Assembly: GCF_016427565.1 (NCBI RefSeq)
Contig: NZ_JAELXT010000005.1
Span: 1-64,000, forward strand
Length of the DNA stretch: 64,000 nucleotides
DNA from: Microvirga splendida
GTDB lineage: Bacteria > Pseudomonadota > Alphaproteobacteria > Rhizobiales > Beijerinckiaceae
Direction of reading: 5' to 3'
In this document: one piece after another, positions 27,541 to 38,230 of the stretch
How positions within the stretch are numbered: position 1 is the first letter of the stretch
Layout: every line of letters begins with the position of its first letter
Translations under genes and position numbers: made by a program
The notes under the pieces: generated by a model
What the model saw: the letters and a program-made list of their open reading frames with translations, nothing else
Database searches by the model: none
Told to the model about the DNA's origin: nothing

Positions 27541-30108
27541 CTACTCGGCTGCGATGGGAGTTAGCGCAGATTGCGCGGATCGGCCATCGGACGGGGCCTC
27601 ATGCCGCTCGTTCGGGAAGATGCAGGTCACCGTGGTGCCCTGGCCCGGTGCGGACGAAATGTCGATGCGCCCGCCATGCAGCTCCACGAAGGAGCGCACG
27701 ATGGACAGGCCCAGCCCCACGCCGCGATGGCGTGTGCCGAGCGTGTGGCTCTCGAAGCGCTCGAAGATCTTGGCCTTGATCTCCGGCGGGATGCCGCGGC
27801 CCTGGTCCTTCACCTCGAAGATCACTTCGCCGCCGCGCTTGCGCGCCGAGACCCGGATGGTCTGGCCGGGGGAGGAGAAGCCGACCGCGTTGGACAGCAG
27901 GTTGAACAGGATCTGGCGCACGCGCTTGCCGTCGGCGACGAACGTGCCGATGTCGTCCGGCGCGTCGATGACGAGGTTCAGCGAGGACTCGGCGAGACGA
28001 TCCTCGAGGCCCCGCATGGCGGCCTCGATGGTGGAGCGGATGTCGACGATCTCAGGAGACAGTTCGAGTGAGCCCGTGTCGATGGAGGCGAGATCGAGAA
28101 TGTCGTTGAGGATCGCCAGCAGCGCCGCCGAGGAGCGCATGATGTGATCGGCGTAATCGCGCTGGCGCGGATTGAGCGCGCCCACCGTCTCGTCGCCGAG
28201 AAGCTGCGTGAAGCCGATGATGTTGGTGAGCGGCGAGCGCAGCTCGTAGGACACGTGATGCACGAATTCGTCGCGCAGGCGCGAGGCGCGCTCCAGGGCG
28301 TCGTTGCGCTCGGTGAGGGCGCGCTCCACGTTCACGCTCGCGGTCACGTCGGTGAAGCTGAGCAACGTCGCGCCGTCGGGCAGGGGCTGCGCCGTGCAGT
28401 CGAGCGCCGACCCGTCGTGCCGCTCGATGCGGCAGGTGAGGCCCATGCGCATGTCGGCGAGGCCCGCCACGGCGCCGCGGATGTCGATCCAGGGCTCGTC
28501 GCGCGGCGCCAGCGGACGGCAGGCCTTGATCACCGTGTCGATATGCGGGTTCGCCGCCGTCATTTCGGCCGCGAGATTCCACATGTCGGCAAAGGCGCGG
28601 TTGTGCAGCTTGAGGCGGCCGTCCGAGCCGAACACCGCAACGCCCTCCTTCAGGGTGTCGAGGGTCTCGCTCTGCACGCGGGTGAGCGAGTGGACCTGCG
28701 AGGCGAGCTCGAAGCGTTCGCTCACGTCGTCGAAGAGATAGGTCACGCCGCCCTGCGGGTTCGGATTGATGACCACGCGCAGCGTGCGCCGGTCGGGCAG
28801 GTGCCACCAGGTCTCCTGCTGCTCCACGGAGCGGTAGCCCTGCAGGAAGTCGGCCTTCCAGGCGCGGAAATCCGCCTGCTCGGGAAGCTTGCGGCCCGCA
28901 CGCAGCCTGTCGAGCACCTCGCTGTCCGTCGGGCGCGAGGCAAGAAACGCCGCGTCGAGGCCCCAGAGCTGCTGATAGGCGGCGTTGCTGAAGAGGAGGT
29001 TCTGCGCGCCGTCGAAGATCGCCACCGCGGTCGGCAGCTGGTCGAGGGTGCGCACATGGGCGTCCATCTGGCGCTGCAGATCGGTGCGCACCGCCTCCAG
29101 CTCCGACACGTCGACCGCGATGCCTGCGCTGCCGCCGGCGGTGGGGCGTTCGATCACGTCGAGAACCGCCCGGTGACCGGCCACCACGGCGGTCACGCGG
29201 CCGGAATAGGTGGCGCCGGTCTGGCGCTTGCGCCGTGTCTCATCGCGGGTGGGTGCGCTGAGCAGCTCGAGGGAGCGGCCGATGGCATCGTCGAGGTCGC
29301 GGGCCTCGACCGACCGCAGATAGGCCTGGTTCGCCCAGAGCAGCTTGTCGTCCGAATCGCGGATCCAGAGCGGATAGGCGACGTCGTCGAGCAGCATCGT
29401 CATGGAGCGCAGGTCGCTGCGCGCGGTCGCGAGCTGGCCCTGGACCTTCAGGAGTTCGGACCGGTCTCCGGTCACGTCCCGCAGGCGCAGGATCGCCCGG
29501 CCGCCGATGGTGCGGCCTTCCACGTCGATGAAGCGGTTGCCGAGGCCCCGCGCGGTCAGGCGGAAGACCTGTCCCCGGTCCTTGAGCTGCTCAAGGGAGC
29601 TCTCCACGGCGGCCGCGTCGGCCGGGGCGAGCCAGGTGCCGAAGGCGAGCGCCCGCTGGGCCGGGGCGTTCTCGCCGATGATGGACGGATCGCCCTGAAA
29701 GCGCGGTTCCCCGTCGCGTCCGTTCCAGCTGACGAGCAGCTGGCGCTCGGAGCCCATGAGGAGAGCCGCCAGATCGTCGGCGCCCCGCAGGGCGTCGAGC
29801 TCGTTGCGCAGGGCCCATTCCACCCGGGCGGCGCGCTTGCGTTCCTGCCTGAACAGGAGGGACACGACGGTCGTCGTCGCGACGAGCCCCATGGACAGGC
29901 TGAGATAAACGGTGTTGTGCAGGTCGAAGCTGTGCAGGAAGCCGAGGAGATCGGAGGCTTTTTCGGACAGCGGATGCAGCAGGTCGTTGGCGAGCGCCGC
30001 CTTGGAGGTGCCGGCGAGCAGCATCAGGGACAGAGGCACGTGGGCCAGGCCGACGAGACGGCCTCTCCCATCCTGGCTGCTGTCGTGACGCTCCCCGTGC
30101 CCGGCCAT
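27541..30108 (-). CDS. divL: DivL-like PAS sensor (pseudo)kinase with Tyr at the phospho-acceptor site
   Basis: A membrane-bound, multi-PAS kinase of 855 residues. Two hydrophobic segments lie at about 18-40 and 66-86. PAS-like regions follow at about 236-336, 356-461 and 481-586, then HisKA and HATPase_c domains. The H-box reads HHVSYELRSPLTNIIGFTQLL: Tyr621 stands where the phosphorylated His normally lies. The ATP site is intact (N-box LFNLLSNAVGF, G1 VKDQGRGIP, G2 GVGLGLSIV). Tyr at this site is the defining trait of Caulobacter DivL, which steers the CckA-CtrA phosphorelay. ATG 30108 has AAGGGAAGGG upstream; ATG 30210 would add 34 residues. It heads the operon with tsaE/amgK. Confidence 0.88.
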   Translation of the reverse strand: MAGHGERHDSSQDGRGRLVGLAHVPLSLMLLAGTSKAALANDLLHPLSEKASDLLGFLHSFDLHNTVYLSLSMGLVATTTVVSLLFRQERKRAARVEWALRNELDALRGADDLAALLMGSERQLLVSWNGRDGEPRFQGDPSIIGENAPAQRALAFGTWLAPADAAAVESSLEQLKDRGQVFRLTARGLGNRFIDVEGRTIGGRAILRLRDVTGDRSELLKVQGQLATARSDLRSMTMLLDDVAYPLWIRDSDDKLLWANQAYLRSVEARDLDDAIGRSLELLSAPTRDETRRKRQTGATYSGRVTAVVAGHRAVLDVIERPTAGGSAGIAVDVSELEAVRTDLQRQMDAHVRTLDQLPTAVAIFDGAQNLLFSNAAYQQLWGLDAAFLASRPTDSEVLDRLRAGRKLPEQADFRAWKADFLQGYRSVEQQETWWHLPDRRTLRVVINPNPQGGVTYLFDDVSERFELASQVHSLTRVQSETLDTLKEGVAVFGSDGRLKLHNRAFADMWNLAAEMTAANPHIDTVIKACRPLAPRDEPWIDIRGAVAGLADMRMGLTCRIERHDGSALDCTAQPLPDGATLLSFTDVTASVNVERALTERNDALERASRLRDEFVHHVSYELRSPLTNIIGFTQLLGDETVGALNPRQRDYADHIMRSSAALLAILNDILDLASIDTGSLELSPEIVDIRSTIEAAMRGLEDRLAESSLNLVIDAPDDIGTFVADGKRVRQILFNLLSNAVGFSSPGQTIRVSARKRGGEVIFEVKDQGRGIPPEIKAKIFERFESHTLGTRHRGVGLGLSIVRSFVELHGGRIDISSAPGQGTTVTCIFPNERHEAPSDGRSAQSALTPIAAE

Positions 30109-30301
30109 GCCGTTGCTGCCCTTCCCTTGCTGGCGGCCCGACAACCGGGCCAAGCTGGATCGATCCCCGGCTGCGCTGTCCAACGCCGCCGAGGTCAACC
30201 GTCTCCGCATGAACGGAACTGCCGGCGCAGGTTCGATGCCGAAGCGCAGCCGGTCGATTCGCGTTCACTCTAGACCACCGTCGACTCCGCCAGGAAGAGG
30301 G

Positions 30302-30316
30302 TTAACACCCACTTAA
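30302..30316 (-). promoter_or_regulatory. CtrA box upstream of divL
   Basis: On the minus strand the sequence is TTAA-GTGGGTG-TTAA, preceded by GT and followed by C, which matches the full CtrA consensus TTAA-N7-TTAAC exactly. It lies 92 bases before ATG 30210 and 194 before ATG 30108 of divL. Binding is inferred, not shown. Confidence 0.7.
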
Positions 30317-30437
30317 ACTTCCTTTGGAGAACCTGTGCGCAATTGGTCGAACCATATTGCAATCGGGTCACACACGTGCCGGTGCGGCACTTTGTCGATT
30401 CGGTGCTCGATCCATCGCTTGCACATCGTGCGCCCCA

Positions 30438-30467
30438 AGAAAAAAAGCCCGGCGGAGCCGGGCTTTT
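30438..30467 (-). terminator. Rho-independent terminator of ahcY
   Basis: An 11-base-pair stem pairs 30443-30453 with 30457-30467 around GGA, and on the minus strand it runs into T-rich sequence (A run 30440-30446). It begins 23 bases after the ahcY stop. Confidence 0.9.
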
Positions 30468-30489
30468 CGTGTCTCGGCGGGTTGGCCGA

Positions 30490-31890
30490 TCAGTAGCGGT
30501 AGTGATCCGGCTTGAACGGGCCCTTCTCCGACACGCCGATATAGGAGGCCTGATCGGGGCGCAGCTTGGTGAGCTTCACGCCGATCTTTTCGAGATGCAG
30601 GGCGGCGACCTTCTCGTCCAGGTGCTTGGGCAGGGTGTAGACCTTGCGCTCGTACTTGCCCTGGTTGGCGAAGAGCTCGATCTGGGCGAGCGTCTGGTTG
30701 GTGAAGGACGCCGACATCACGAAGGACGGGTGGCCCATGGCGTTGCCCAGGTTCACAAGGCGGCCTTCGGACAGCAGGATGATGCGGTGCCCGTCGGGGA
30801 ACTCGATCTCGTCCACCTGCGGCTTCACGTTGTTCCACTTGAGGTTCTTGAGGCCCGCGACCTGGATCTCGTTGTCGAAGTGGCCGATGTTGCAGACGAT
30901 CGCCCGGTCCTTCATCGCCCGCATGTGGTCGAGGGTGATGACGTCCTTGTTGCCGGTGGCGGTGACGAAGATGTCGGCGCGGGGAGCCGCGTCTTCCATC
31001 GTCGTGACCTCATAGCCTTCCATGGCGGCCTGGAGCGCGCAGATCGGGTCGACTTCCGACACCAGCACGCGGCAGCCGGCCTGGCGCAATGAGGCGGCCG
31101 AGCCCTTGCCCACGTCGCCGAAGCCCGCCACCATGGCGACCTTGCCGGCCATCATCACGTCCGTGCCGCGGCGGATGCCGTCGACGAGCGACTCGCGGCA
31201 GCCGTAGAGGTTGTCGAACTTCGACTTGGTGACCGAGTCGTTGACGTTGATCGCCGGGAAGAGGAGCTTGCCCTCCTTCTCCATGATGTAGAGGCGGTGC
31301 ACGCCCGTGGTGGTCTCTTCCGACACGCCCTTGATCGACTCGGCGAGGCCTGCGAACCAGCCCTTCGGCTTCTCGTTGAGCAGGCGCTTGATGAGCGCGA
31401 AGAACACTTCCTCTTCCTCGGAGCCCGGCTTGTCGAGGAAGGCGGTGTCGCCCTGCTCGGCGCGCAGGCCGAGATGCACCAGCATGGTGGCGTCGCCGCC
31501 GTCGTCGAGGATCATGTTCGGCATGCCGCCGTCGTGCCAGTCGAACAGCTTCGCGGTGTAGTCCCAGTACTCCGCCAGGGTCTCGCCCTTGTAGGCGAAG
31601 ACCGGAATCCCCGCGGCCGCGATGGCGGCGGCGGCGTGGTCCTGGGTGGAGTAGATGTTGCACGACACCCAGCGGATGTCGGCGCCGAGAGCCTTCAGGG
31701 TCTCGATCAGCACCGCGGTCTGGATGGTCATGTGGAGCGAGCCGGCGATGCGGGCGCCCTTGAGCGGCTGCTTCGCGCCGTATTCCTCGCGCACGGCCAT
31801 GAGGCCCGGCATCTCGGTCTCGGCGATGGAGATTTCCTTGCGGCCGAACTCGGCCAAGCCGATGTCTTTGACGATGTAATCCTGTGCCAT
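30490..31890 (-). CDS. ahcY: Adenosylhomocysteinase (SAH hydrolase)
   Basis: AhcY splits S-adenosylhomocysteine into adenosine and homocysteine and keeps methylation running. The 466-residue protein has [15 protein letters not shown] and [15 protein letters not shown] at the substrate site, the catalytic region [14 protein letters not shown] with its Lys, the NAD loop [12 protein letters not shown], and the family ending KPDHYRY. The ATG at 31890 has AGAGAGG seven bases upstream. A SahR-like palindrome lies 76-95 bases upstream of the start, and a terminator closes the unit, so it is probably a single-gene transcript. Confidence 0.97.
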   Translation of the reverse strand: MAQDYIVKDIGLAEFGRKEISIAETEMPGLMAVREEYGAKQPLKGARIAGSLHMTIQTAVLIETLKALGADIRWVSCNIYSTQDHAAAAIAAAGIPVFAYKGETLAEYWDYTAKLFDWHDGGMPNMILDDGGDATMLVHLGLRAEQGDTAFLDKPGSEEEEVFFALIKRLLNEKPKGWFAGLAESIKGVSEETTTGVHRLYIMEKEGKLLFPAINVNDSVTKSKFDNLYGCRESLVDGIRRGTDVMMAGKVAMVAGFGDVGKGSAASLRQAGCRVLVSEVDPICALQAAMEGYEVTTMEDAAPRADIFVTATGNKDVITLDHMRAMKDRAIVCNIGHFDNEIQVAGLKNLKWNNVKPQVDEIEFPDGHRIILLSEGRLVNLGNAMGHPSFVMSASFTNQTLAQIELFANQGKYERKVYTLPKHLDEKVAALHLEKIGVKLTKLRPDQASYIGVSEKGPFKPDHYRY

Positions 31891-31965
31891 GATGGCCTCT
31901 CTTTGCATCCGTTCCGAGTGAATTGGCGCCGTCTCTACCAGAGAGGCGCGGCAGAGGCAATCAAG

Positions 31966-31985
31966 ATATAAAGATGTCTTTATAT
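31966..31985. promoter_or_regulatory. Candidate SahR operator upstream of ahcY
   Basis: ATATAAAGATGTCTTTATAT is a 20-base palindrome with one mismatched central pair, in a strongly AT-rich patch of a GC-rich region. It resembles the operator I recall for SahR, the ArsR-family regulator of the SAM cycle in Proteobacteria, which controls ahcY. The regulator gene itself is not in the window. Confidence 0.6.
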
Positions 31986-32019
31986 GTTTTGCGGAGGGCT
32001 GAGCCAGCTCCAGCAACCT

Positions 32020-32112
32020 TCCCGTCATGGCCGGGCCTGTCCCGGCCATCCCGATACGGAGAAACCCCGTGCCTCGATCAATCGGGATCGCCGGCACAAG
32101 GCCGGTGATGAC
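32020..32112. repeat. Palindromic repeat between ahcY promoter and HPr gene
   Basis: Two hairpin-forming segments, CGTCATGGCCGGGCCTGTCCCGGCC and CGGGATCGCCGGCACAAGGCCGG followed by TGATGACGG, belong to the same family as the repeats at 14.98 and 18.06 kb. It lies just downstream of the HPr gene on the minus strand. Confidence 0.7.
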
Positions 32113-32166
32113 GGGTGGAGCAGGGGGTGGCGCAGAGTGCTTCGGACTGAGAAAGCGTCTTGGAGC

Positions 32167-32487
32167 CTACTCGTCCTCGCCGAACCTGTTGGCGAGGAGA
32201 GCGTCGATGGCCTGGAGGCAGGCTGTCGCATCGGTCCCCTTGGCCGTGACGGTGATGGTGGTGCCCTGGGCGGCCGCGAGGGTGAGGAGGCCCATGATAG
32301 AGCGTCCGCCCACGGTCTCGCCGCAGCGGGTCACGGTCACGTCGGCGTCGAAGCGCTCGACGGTCTGGACGAACTTGGCGGAGGCGCGGGCATGAAGACC
32401 GCGGCGGTTGATGATGGGCAGCTCACGGACCTCGGCCCCGTCGGGCACAGGAGCAGGGGGGCAATCCTCGTCGCTGAGCCGGTCCAT
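32167..32487 (-). CDS. ptsH: HPr-type phosphocarrier protein
   Basis: A 106-residue HPr-family protein. The phosphorylated His32 is in NRRGLHARASAKF and the regulatory Ser63, target of HprK, is in GGRSIMGLL. It has an N-terminal extension of about 20 residues before the HPr fold, ending in the acidic-proline stretch DEDCPPAPVPDGAE. It starts 6 bases after the EIIA gene and ends the ChvI-ChvG-HprK-EIIA-HPr cluster. In Rhizobiales this set works as a regulatory phosphorelay with no sugar permease; enzyme I is not in the window. Confidence 0.93.
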   Translation of the reverse strand: MDRLSDEDCPPAPVPDGAEVRELPIINRRGLHARASAKFVQTVERFDADVTVTRCGETVGGRSIMGLLTLAAAQGTTITVTAKGTDATACLQAIDALLANRFGEDE

Positions 32488-32492
32488 GCTGG

Positions 32493-32894
32493 TTACTTTC
32501 CCGAGAGAACGCGCGAGGCGATGTTGATGTATTTGCGCCCCGCCTCCTGTGCGTGGGACACCGCATCGGCCAGGGGTTCCTCGTCGCGTACGCTGGCGAG
32601 CTTGATGAGCATGGGCAGGTTGATGCCGGCCACCACTTCGACGGAGCCGCCATTCATGCAGGACAGGGCCAGGTTCGAGGGAGTGCCTCCGAACATGTCG
32701 GTCAGAACGACAACCCCCTGGCCCGAATTGACCCGGCACACGGCATCCATGATGTCCTTGCGCCGTGTTTCCATATCGTCGTCGGGGCCGATCGTGATCG
32801 TTTCAAGCTGCTCTTGGGGTCCCACCACATGCTCGAGCGCTGCCTTGAATTCCGTCGCGAGCTGCCCGTGGGTGACGAGCACCATTCCAATCAT
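32493..32894 (-). CDS. PTS EIIA-Man family regulatory protein
   Basis: A 133-residue stand-alone EIIA of the mannose family. The phosphorylated His9 lies in LVTHGQLA, and the hallmark VVVLTDMFGGTPSNLAL follows at about residues 61-77. No EIIB, EIIC or EIID genes are nearby, so it probably receives phosphate from HPr for regulation and not for transport. It lies between hprK (88 bases upstream) and HPr (6 bases downstream). Confidence 0.93.
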   Translation of the reverse strand: MIGMVLVTHGQLATEFKAALEHVVGPQEQLETITIGPDDDMETRRKDIMDAVCRVNSGQGVVVLTDMFGGTPSNLALSCMNGGSVEVVAGINLPMLIKLASVRDEEPLADAVSHAQEAGRKYINIASRVLSGK

Positions 32895-32982
32895 AGTGTT
32901 ACAGGTCCGAACGCTCCGAGAGCGGAGCCGCTATTTTGTGCACCGCGAAGCGGAGCGCAAGAGCAATGAGAGCAAAAGTTCA

Positions 32983-33438
32983 TCACAGTGTCACGACCGT
33001 GTCGCAAACACCACTCAGGCCGCCCAGGGCGATCTCCGCCGAGATTGCCCCGGCCTGCATGCGGATGCGAGGGACCATGACGCCGCACAGGGTAACGTGC
33101 CGGTCCCGGTCGTCCGGATAGCGGGCGACATCCTCGCACAGATCGATCACCAGCCGGACGATGGCGGCGGGTTCGTACGATTGCCGGACGATTCCGAGGC
33201 CGAAGACCTCGATGCATCCGCCCAGCGGCTGGACCGGAGAGGCGACGAGACGGCCGTGCCGCGCCTCGATCCGGGTCCGGTCGTCGCTGACGAGGCGCCC
33301 GAAGCGGCCGGCCTGGAGCGCGCGGGACACCACCTCGCGGGCGAGAGTCGACTTGCCGGAGCCCGATGCGCCCCGGATCAGGAGCCCCGCCTCGCCGATG
33401 AGCACGCAGCCGGCGTGGATCGTCTCCTGGCCGCTCAA
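32983..33438 (-). CDS. hprK: HPr kinase/phosphorylase, short alphaproteobacterial form
   Basis: HprK phosphorylates HPr on Ser and also removes that phosphate. At 151 residues it is only the C-terminal catalytic domain; the N-terminal domain of the Firmicute enzyme is absent, as is usual in alphaproteobacteria. The P-loop GASGSGKST is at residues 23-31, and LVSDDRTRIEAR and GCIEVFGLGIV follow in the usual order. The start overlaps the chvG stop (33435-33438), so translation is coupled to the sensor kinase. Confidence 0.93.
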   Translation of the reverse strand: MSGQETIHAGCVLIGEAGLLIRGASGSGKSTLAREVVSRALQAGRFGRLVSDDRTRIEARHGRLVASPVQPLGGCIEVFGLGIVRQSYEPAAIVRLVIDLCEDVARYPDDRDRHVTLCGVMVPRIRMQAGAISAEIALGGLSGVCDTVVTL

Positions 33439-35288
33439 GGGTCTTTCTTCTCCGGTTCGCGCTTGGAGCGGGCCTTGTCCTTGCGGGCCTGCTCCTTCTT
33501 GGCCTTGGCGCCTTCCACCGGCAGGCGGATGACGAAGCGGGCGCCGAGCCGCCGGGGCTCGCCGTTCTCGTCGGGGGCGCCGAGCCGGTTCTCGGCCCGG
33601 ATCGTGCCCCGGTGCGCCTCGATGATCTGGCGGGAGATGGACAGGCCTAACCCTGAGTTCTGGCCGAAGCCCTGCTCGGGCCGATCGGTGTAGAAGCGCT
33701 CGAAGATCCGGTCGAGCGCATCGGGCTCGATGCCGGGGCCGCTGTCCTCCACCAGGACCTCGACCTCGTTGCGGCGCCGGCGCATCGAGACCCTCACCGC
33801 CTCGTCGGGAGGCGAGAAGGAGCGGGCATTGTCGAGCAGGTTGTTGAAGATCTGGCCCAGGCGGCTGTCGTGGCCGAGCACCAGGAAGGCATCGCTGCCC
33901 CGTTCGTTCTTCTCGATCGTCAGGGTAATCAGCGGATCGTGCTCCTGCCGGCGCTCGTTGGCCACCGACACCACCGCTTCGAGCAGGCGCACCATGTCCA
34001 CGGGCTCCGCATCGGCGCGGGCGAGCTCCGCATCGAGGCGCGAGGCATCGGAGATGTCGCTGATCAGCCGGTCGAGGCGCTTCACGTCGTGCTGGATGAT
34101 CGACAGGAGGCGCTGGCGGGACTCGTCGCTGCGGGCGAGCGGCAGGGTCTCCACCGCGCTGCGCAGGGAGGTCAGCGGGTTCTTCAGCTCGTGCGCCACA
34201 TCGGCCGCGAAGCTCTCGATGGCGTCGATGCGGTTGTAGAGCGCCTTGGTCATGTCCCGCAGGGCGCCGGACAGGTGGCCGATCTCGTCGGCCCGGGCGG
34301 TGAAGTCGGGGATCTCCTGGCGCGATTTCGTGCCCCAGCGGACCCGCTCCGCGGCTTCCGCCAGCCGCCTGACCGGGCCGGCGATGGCGCCGGCGAGGAA
34401 CAGCGACAGCACGATCATCACCATTGCGGCCACGAGGAAGACCTGGAGCAGGGCGAAGCGCTCGGACGCGATGATGGCGTCGATGTCGCCCTCCTGGGTG
34501 GAGAGCAGGAGCGCACCTTGAACCGTGCGGAAGCGCTGAATCGGCACGGCCACGGACACGATGGTCTCGCCGCGGGCGTTGACGCGCACCACACTGGCCT
34601 GCTGACCCGCATAGGCTTGCTGCACCTCCGGCAGGGACTTGCCGTTGATCGGTCCGGCCTCCTCCTGCACGGGCCGCTTAGTGCGCCGGAACATCTTGCG
34701 GATGCTGTTCCAAGTGCGCTCCACGGCCGTCATGGTGTCCTCCACGTTGGCCACGGGAGGAATGTCCATGCGCAGGATGTCGCCGCGCGAGTAGAACGAC
34801 CGGGAATCGAGGAGCAGAATGCCTTCCCGATCAAAGATGCGGGCGCGGGTCTCGGTCGGCGTCACCAGCCGGCGCAGGAGCGGCGCGACGCGCTCGGGAT
34901 TGATGGAGAATTCGAGCGCCGGAAAGGACTCGTCGCCGAACCGCTCGGTCTCGCCGGCCTGCATCTGCAGGAGCTGCTCGGGATCGAGGGTGATGGTGTT
35001 GGTCTCGACCGTGGCCGAGCTGGCAATCGCCCCGGCGATGATCTCGCCCTGGGTGAGCAGGCTCTGCACCCGGGCCTCGATGAGGCCCTCGCGGAACTGG
35101 TTGAGGTAGAGGAAACCCACGAGCAGGGCCACGAGGCCGGCCAGGTTGAGCATGACGATCCGGCGCGTCAGGCTCGACGAGGCGCGCTGCACGAGCATGC
35201 GGCCGAACTGCCTCAGGCGCCCCAGGGCGCTCTGAGGAGCGGGCGGATCGTCGAATCCCGCCTCGGCGTGGATGGGGTCAGCCTTCAT
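33435..35288 (-). CDS. chvG: Sensor histidine kinase ChvG
   Basis: A 617-residue membrane kinase of the ChvG/ExoS family, which senses acid or envelope stress and phosphorylates ChvI. Membrane segments at about residues 44-63 and 281-303 enclose a periplasmic domain. A HAMP region follows, then the H-box FAADVAHELKNPLTSLR with His366, the N-box FNNLLDNARSF, G1 VEDSGPGIE and G2 SGLGLSISRQI. The C-terminal tail is highly charged (KAKKEQARKDKARSKREPEK). It lies 72 bases after chvI and overlaps hprK by four bases. Confidence 0.95.
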   Translation of the reverse strand: MKADPIHAEAGFDDPPAPQSALGRLRQFGRMLVQRASSSLTRRIVMLNLAGLVALLVGFLYLNQFREGLIEARVQSLLTQGEIIAGAIASSATVETNTITLDPEQLLQMQAGETERFGDESFPALEFSINPERVAPLLRRLVTPTETRARIFDREGILLLDSRSFYSRGDILRMDIPPVANVEDTMTAVERTWNSIRKMFRRTKRPVQEEAGPINGKSLPEVQQAYAGQQASVVRVNARGETIVSVAVPIQRFRTVQGALLLSTQEGDIDAIIASERFALLQVFLVAAMVMIVLSLFLAGAIAGPVRRLAEAAERVRWGTKSRQEIPDFTARADEIGHLSGALRDMTKALYNRIDAIESFAADVAHELKNPLTSLRSAVETLPLARSDESRQRLLSIIQHDVKRLDRLISDISDASRLDAELARADAEPVDMVRLLEAVVSVANERRQEHDPLITLTIEKNERGSDAFLVLGHDSRLGQIFNNLLDNARSFSPPDEAVRVSMRRRRNEVEVLVEDSGPGIEPDALDRIFERFYTDRPEQGFGQNSGLGLSISRQIIEAHRGTIRAENRLGAPDENGEPRRLGARFVIRLPVEGAKAKKEQARKDKARSKREPEKKDP

Positions 35289-35360
35289 GCCACTCGCTTA
35301 CGCACGGCCCGATCGGATGAACCGGAGCATGCTGTTTTCAGGTTGCTCGCGCTTTCGGCG

Positions 35361-36059
35361 TCAGGCTTCCTTGAAGCGGTAGCCCACGCCGTAGAGGGTC
35401 TCGATCATTTCGAAACTCTGGTCAACCGACTTGAACTTCTTGCGCAGGCGCTTGATGTGGCTGTCGATGGTCCGGTCGTCCACATAGACCTGATCGTCAT
35501 AGGCCGCATCCATGAGCGCGTTGCGGCTTTTCACCACTCCGGGGCGGGTGGCGAGCGCCTGCAGGATGAGGAATTCCGTCACGGTCAGGGTCACCGGCTC
35601 GCCCTTCCAGGTGCAGGCGTGGCGCTCCGGGTCCATCTTGAGCTGGCCGCGCTCCAGGGCCTTCGGGTCGGCCTCCTTGGGGGTGCTCTGGTCCTTGGGT
35701 GCGAAGCGGCGCAGCACCGCCTTCACGCGCTCGACCAGGAGACGCTGGGAGAACGGCTTCCGGATGAAGTCGTCGGCGCCCATCTTGAGGCCGAACAATT
35801 CGTCGATCTCCTCGTCCTTCGAGGTCAGGAAGATCACGGGAAGGTCCGATTTCTGCCGCAGGCGGCGCAGCAGCTCCATGCCGTCCATGCGCGGCATCTT
35901 GATGTCGAAGATGGCCAGGTCCGGGGGTGCGTGCTTCAGCCCGTCCAGGGCGGACGCTCCATCCGTATAGGTCTGGATTCGGTAGCCCTCCGCCTCGAGG
36001 GCGATGGAAACAGAGGTCAGGATGTTGCGATCGTCATCGACAAGGGCGATCGTTGGCAT
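35361..36059 (-). CDS. chvI: Response regulator ChvI
   Basis: A 232-residue OmpR-type regulator. The receiver domain has the phosphorylated Asp52 in [12 protein letters not shown], with Asp8-Asp9 in ALVDDD and the Lys in [10 protein letters not shown]. The C-terminal winged helix ends [20 protein letters not shown]. It is the partner of ChvG downstream and is divergent from pckA, an order conserved in Rhizobiales. ChvI acts on pH-response, envelope and exopolysaccharide genes in Agrobacterium and Sinorhizobium. Confidence 0.96.
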   Translation of the reverse strand: MPTIALVDDDRNILTSVSIALEAEGYRIQTYTDGASALDGLKHAPPDLAIFDIKMPRMDGMELLRRLRQKSDLPVIFLTSKDEEIDELFGLKMGADDFIRKPFSQRLLVERVKAVLRRFAPKDQSTPKEADPKALERGQLKMDPERHACTWKGEPVTLTVTEFLILQALATRPGVVKSRNALMDAAYDDQVYVDDRTIDSHIKRLRKKFKSVDQSFEMIETLYGVGYRFKEA

Positions 36060-36586
36060 GAACTCTTCCTTAGCTTGGCACGGACGAATGTCGGCTTTTT
36101 GCCCCGTGTAACAACGCAGAAGGCCCTAAAACGTCCCCAACTGCGCCTTTCTCGTGGCATAAATATGGTTTTCCCCCAGGCGATGACCAGGGAGGTCCTG
36201 ATAGTGGGGTCTAGGAAGAGCCGCTGCAACCGGGGATGAGCGGCGCAGGGCGGATCGGACAGGTTTCCTACGCGGTCCCGGCGCGGAGCGCTGCTTCAGG
36301 GGCGGAAAGGCCGGGTTTCCGCTCGGGCAGGGTGTCAATCATACGAAAGAACTCCCCAAAAGCCCGAGAATTCGCGAAAATGGGGCTGTCAGGCGTCTGG
36401 TTCTGGCAAAAATAGAATGCAATGAAACGGCTTGAGTTGACGGTCACGTCAGCTGACCTAAAGAAGGTTCTATGTTCAGGCGAGACGGCAAAGTTTCGGC
36501 CGCATTGTTTGACCACCCCCATGTGACGGCCATCGGACGGCGGCACAATCGGCTGCGCGGCGACTGGCGATCAGGAGACATCTTCC
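36060..36586. other. Divergent chvI-pckA regulatory region
   Basis: A 527-base gap with no credible gene. A perfect 10-base palindrome, GTCAGCTGAC, lies at 36448-36457, just after a TTGACG hexamer at 36437-36442 that could be a -35 box for pckA. I see no clear -10 box and no recognisable riboswitch. The region must hold promoters for both genes. Confidence 0.45.
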
Positions 36587-38197
<1,611 letters not shown>

Positions 38198-38230
38198 GAG
38201 ATAAGGTTATCTCTCCCCTGAAAACGTGTA

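Larger units (their letters stand above)
30109..30489. other. divL upstream region
   Basis: Between the chosen divL start and the ahcY stop lie 381 bases. They hold a possible 34-codon extension of divL (30109-30210), a perfect CtrA box at 30302-30316 and the ahcY terminator at 30438-30467. I see no other gene. Confidence 0.6.
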
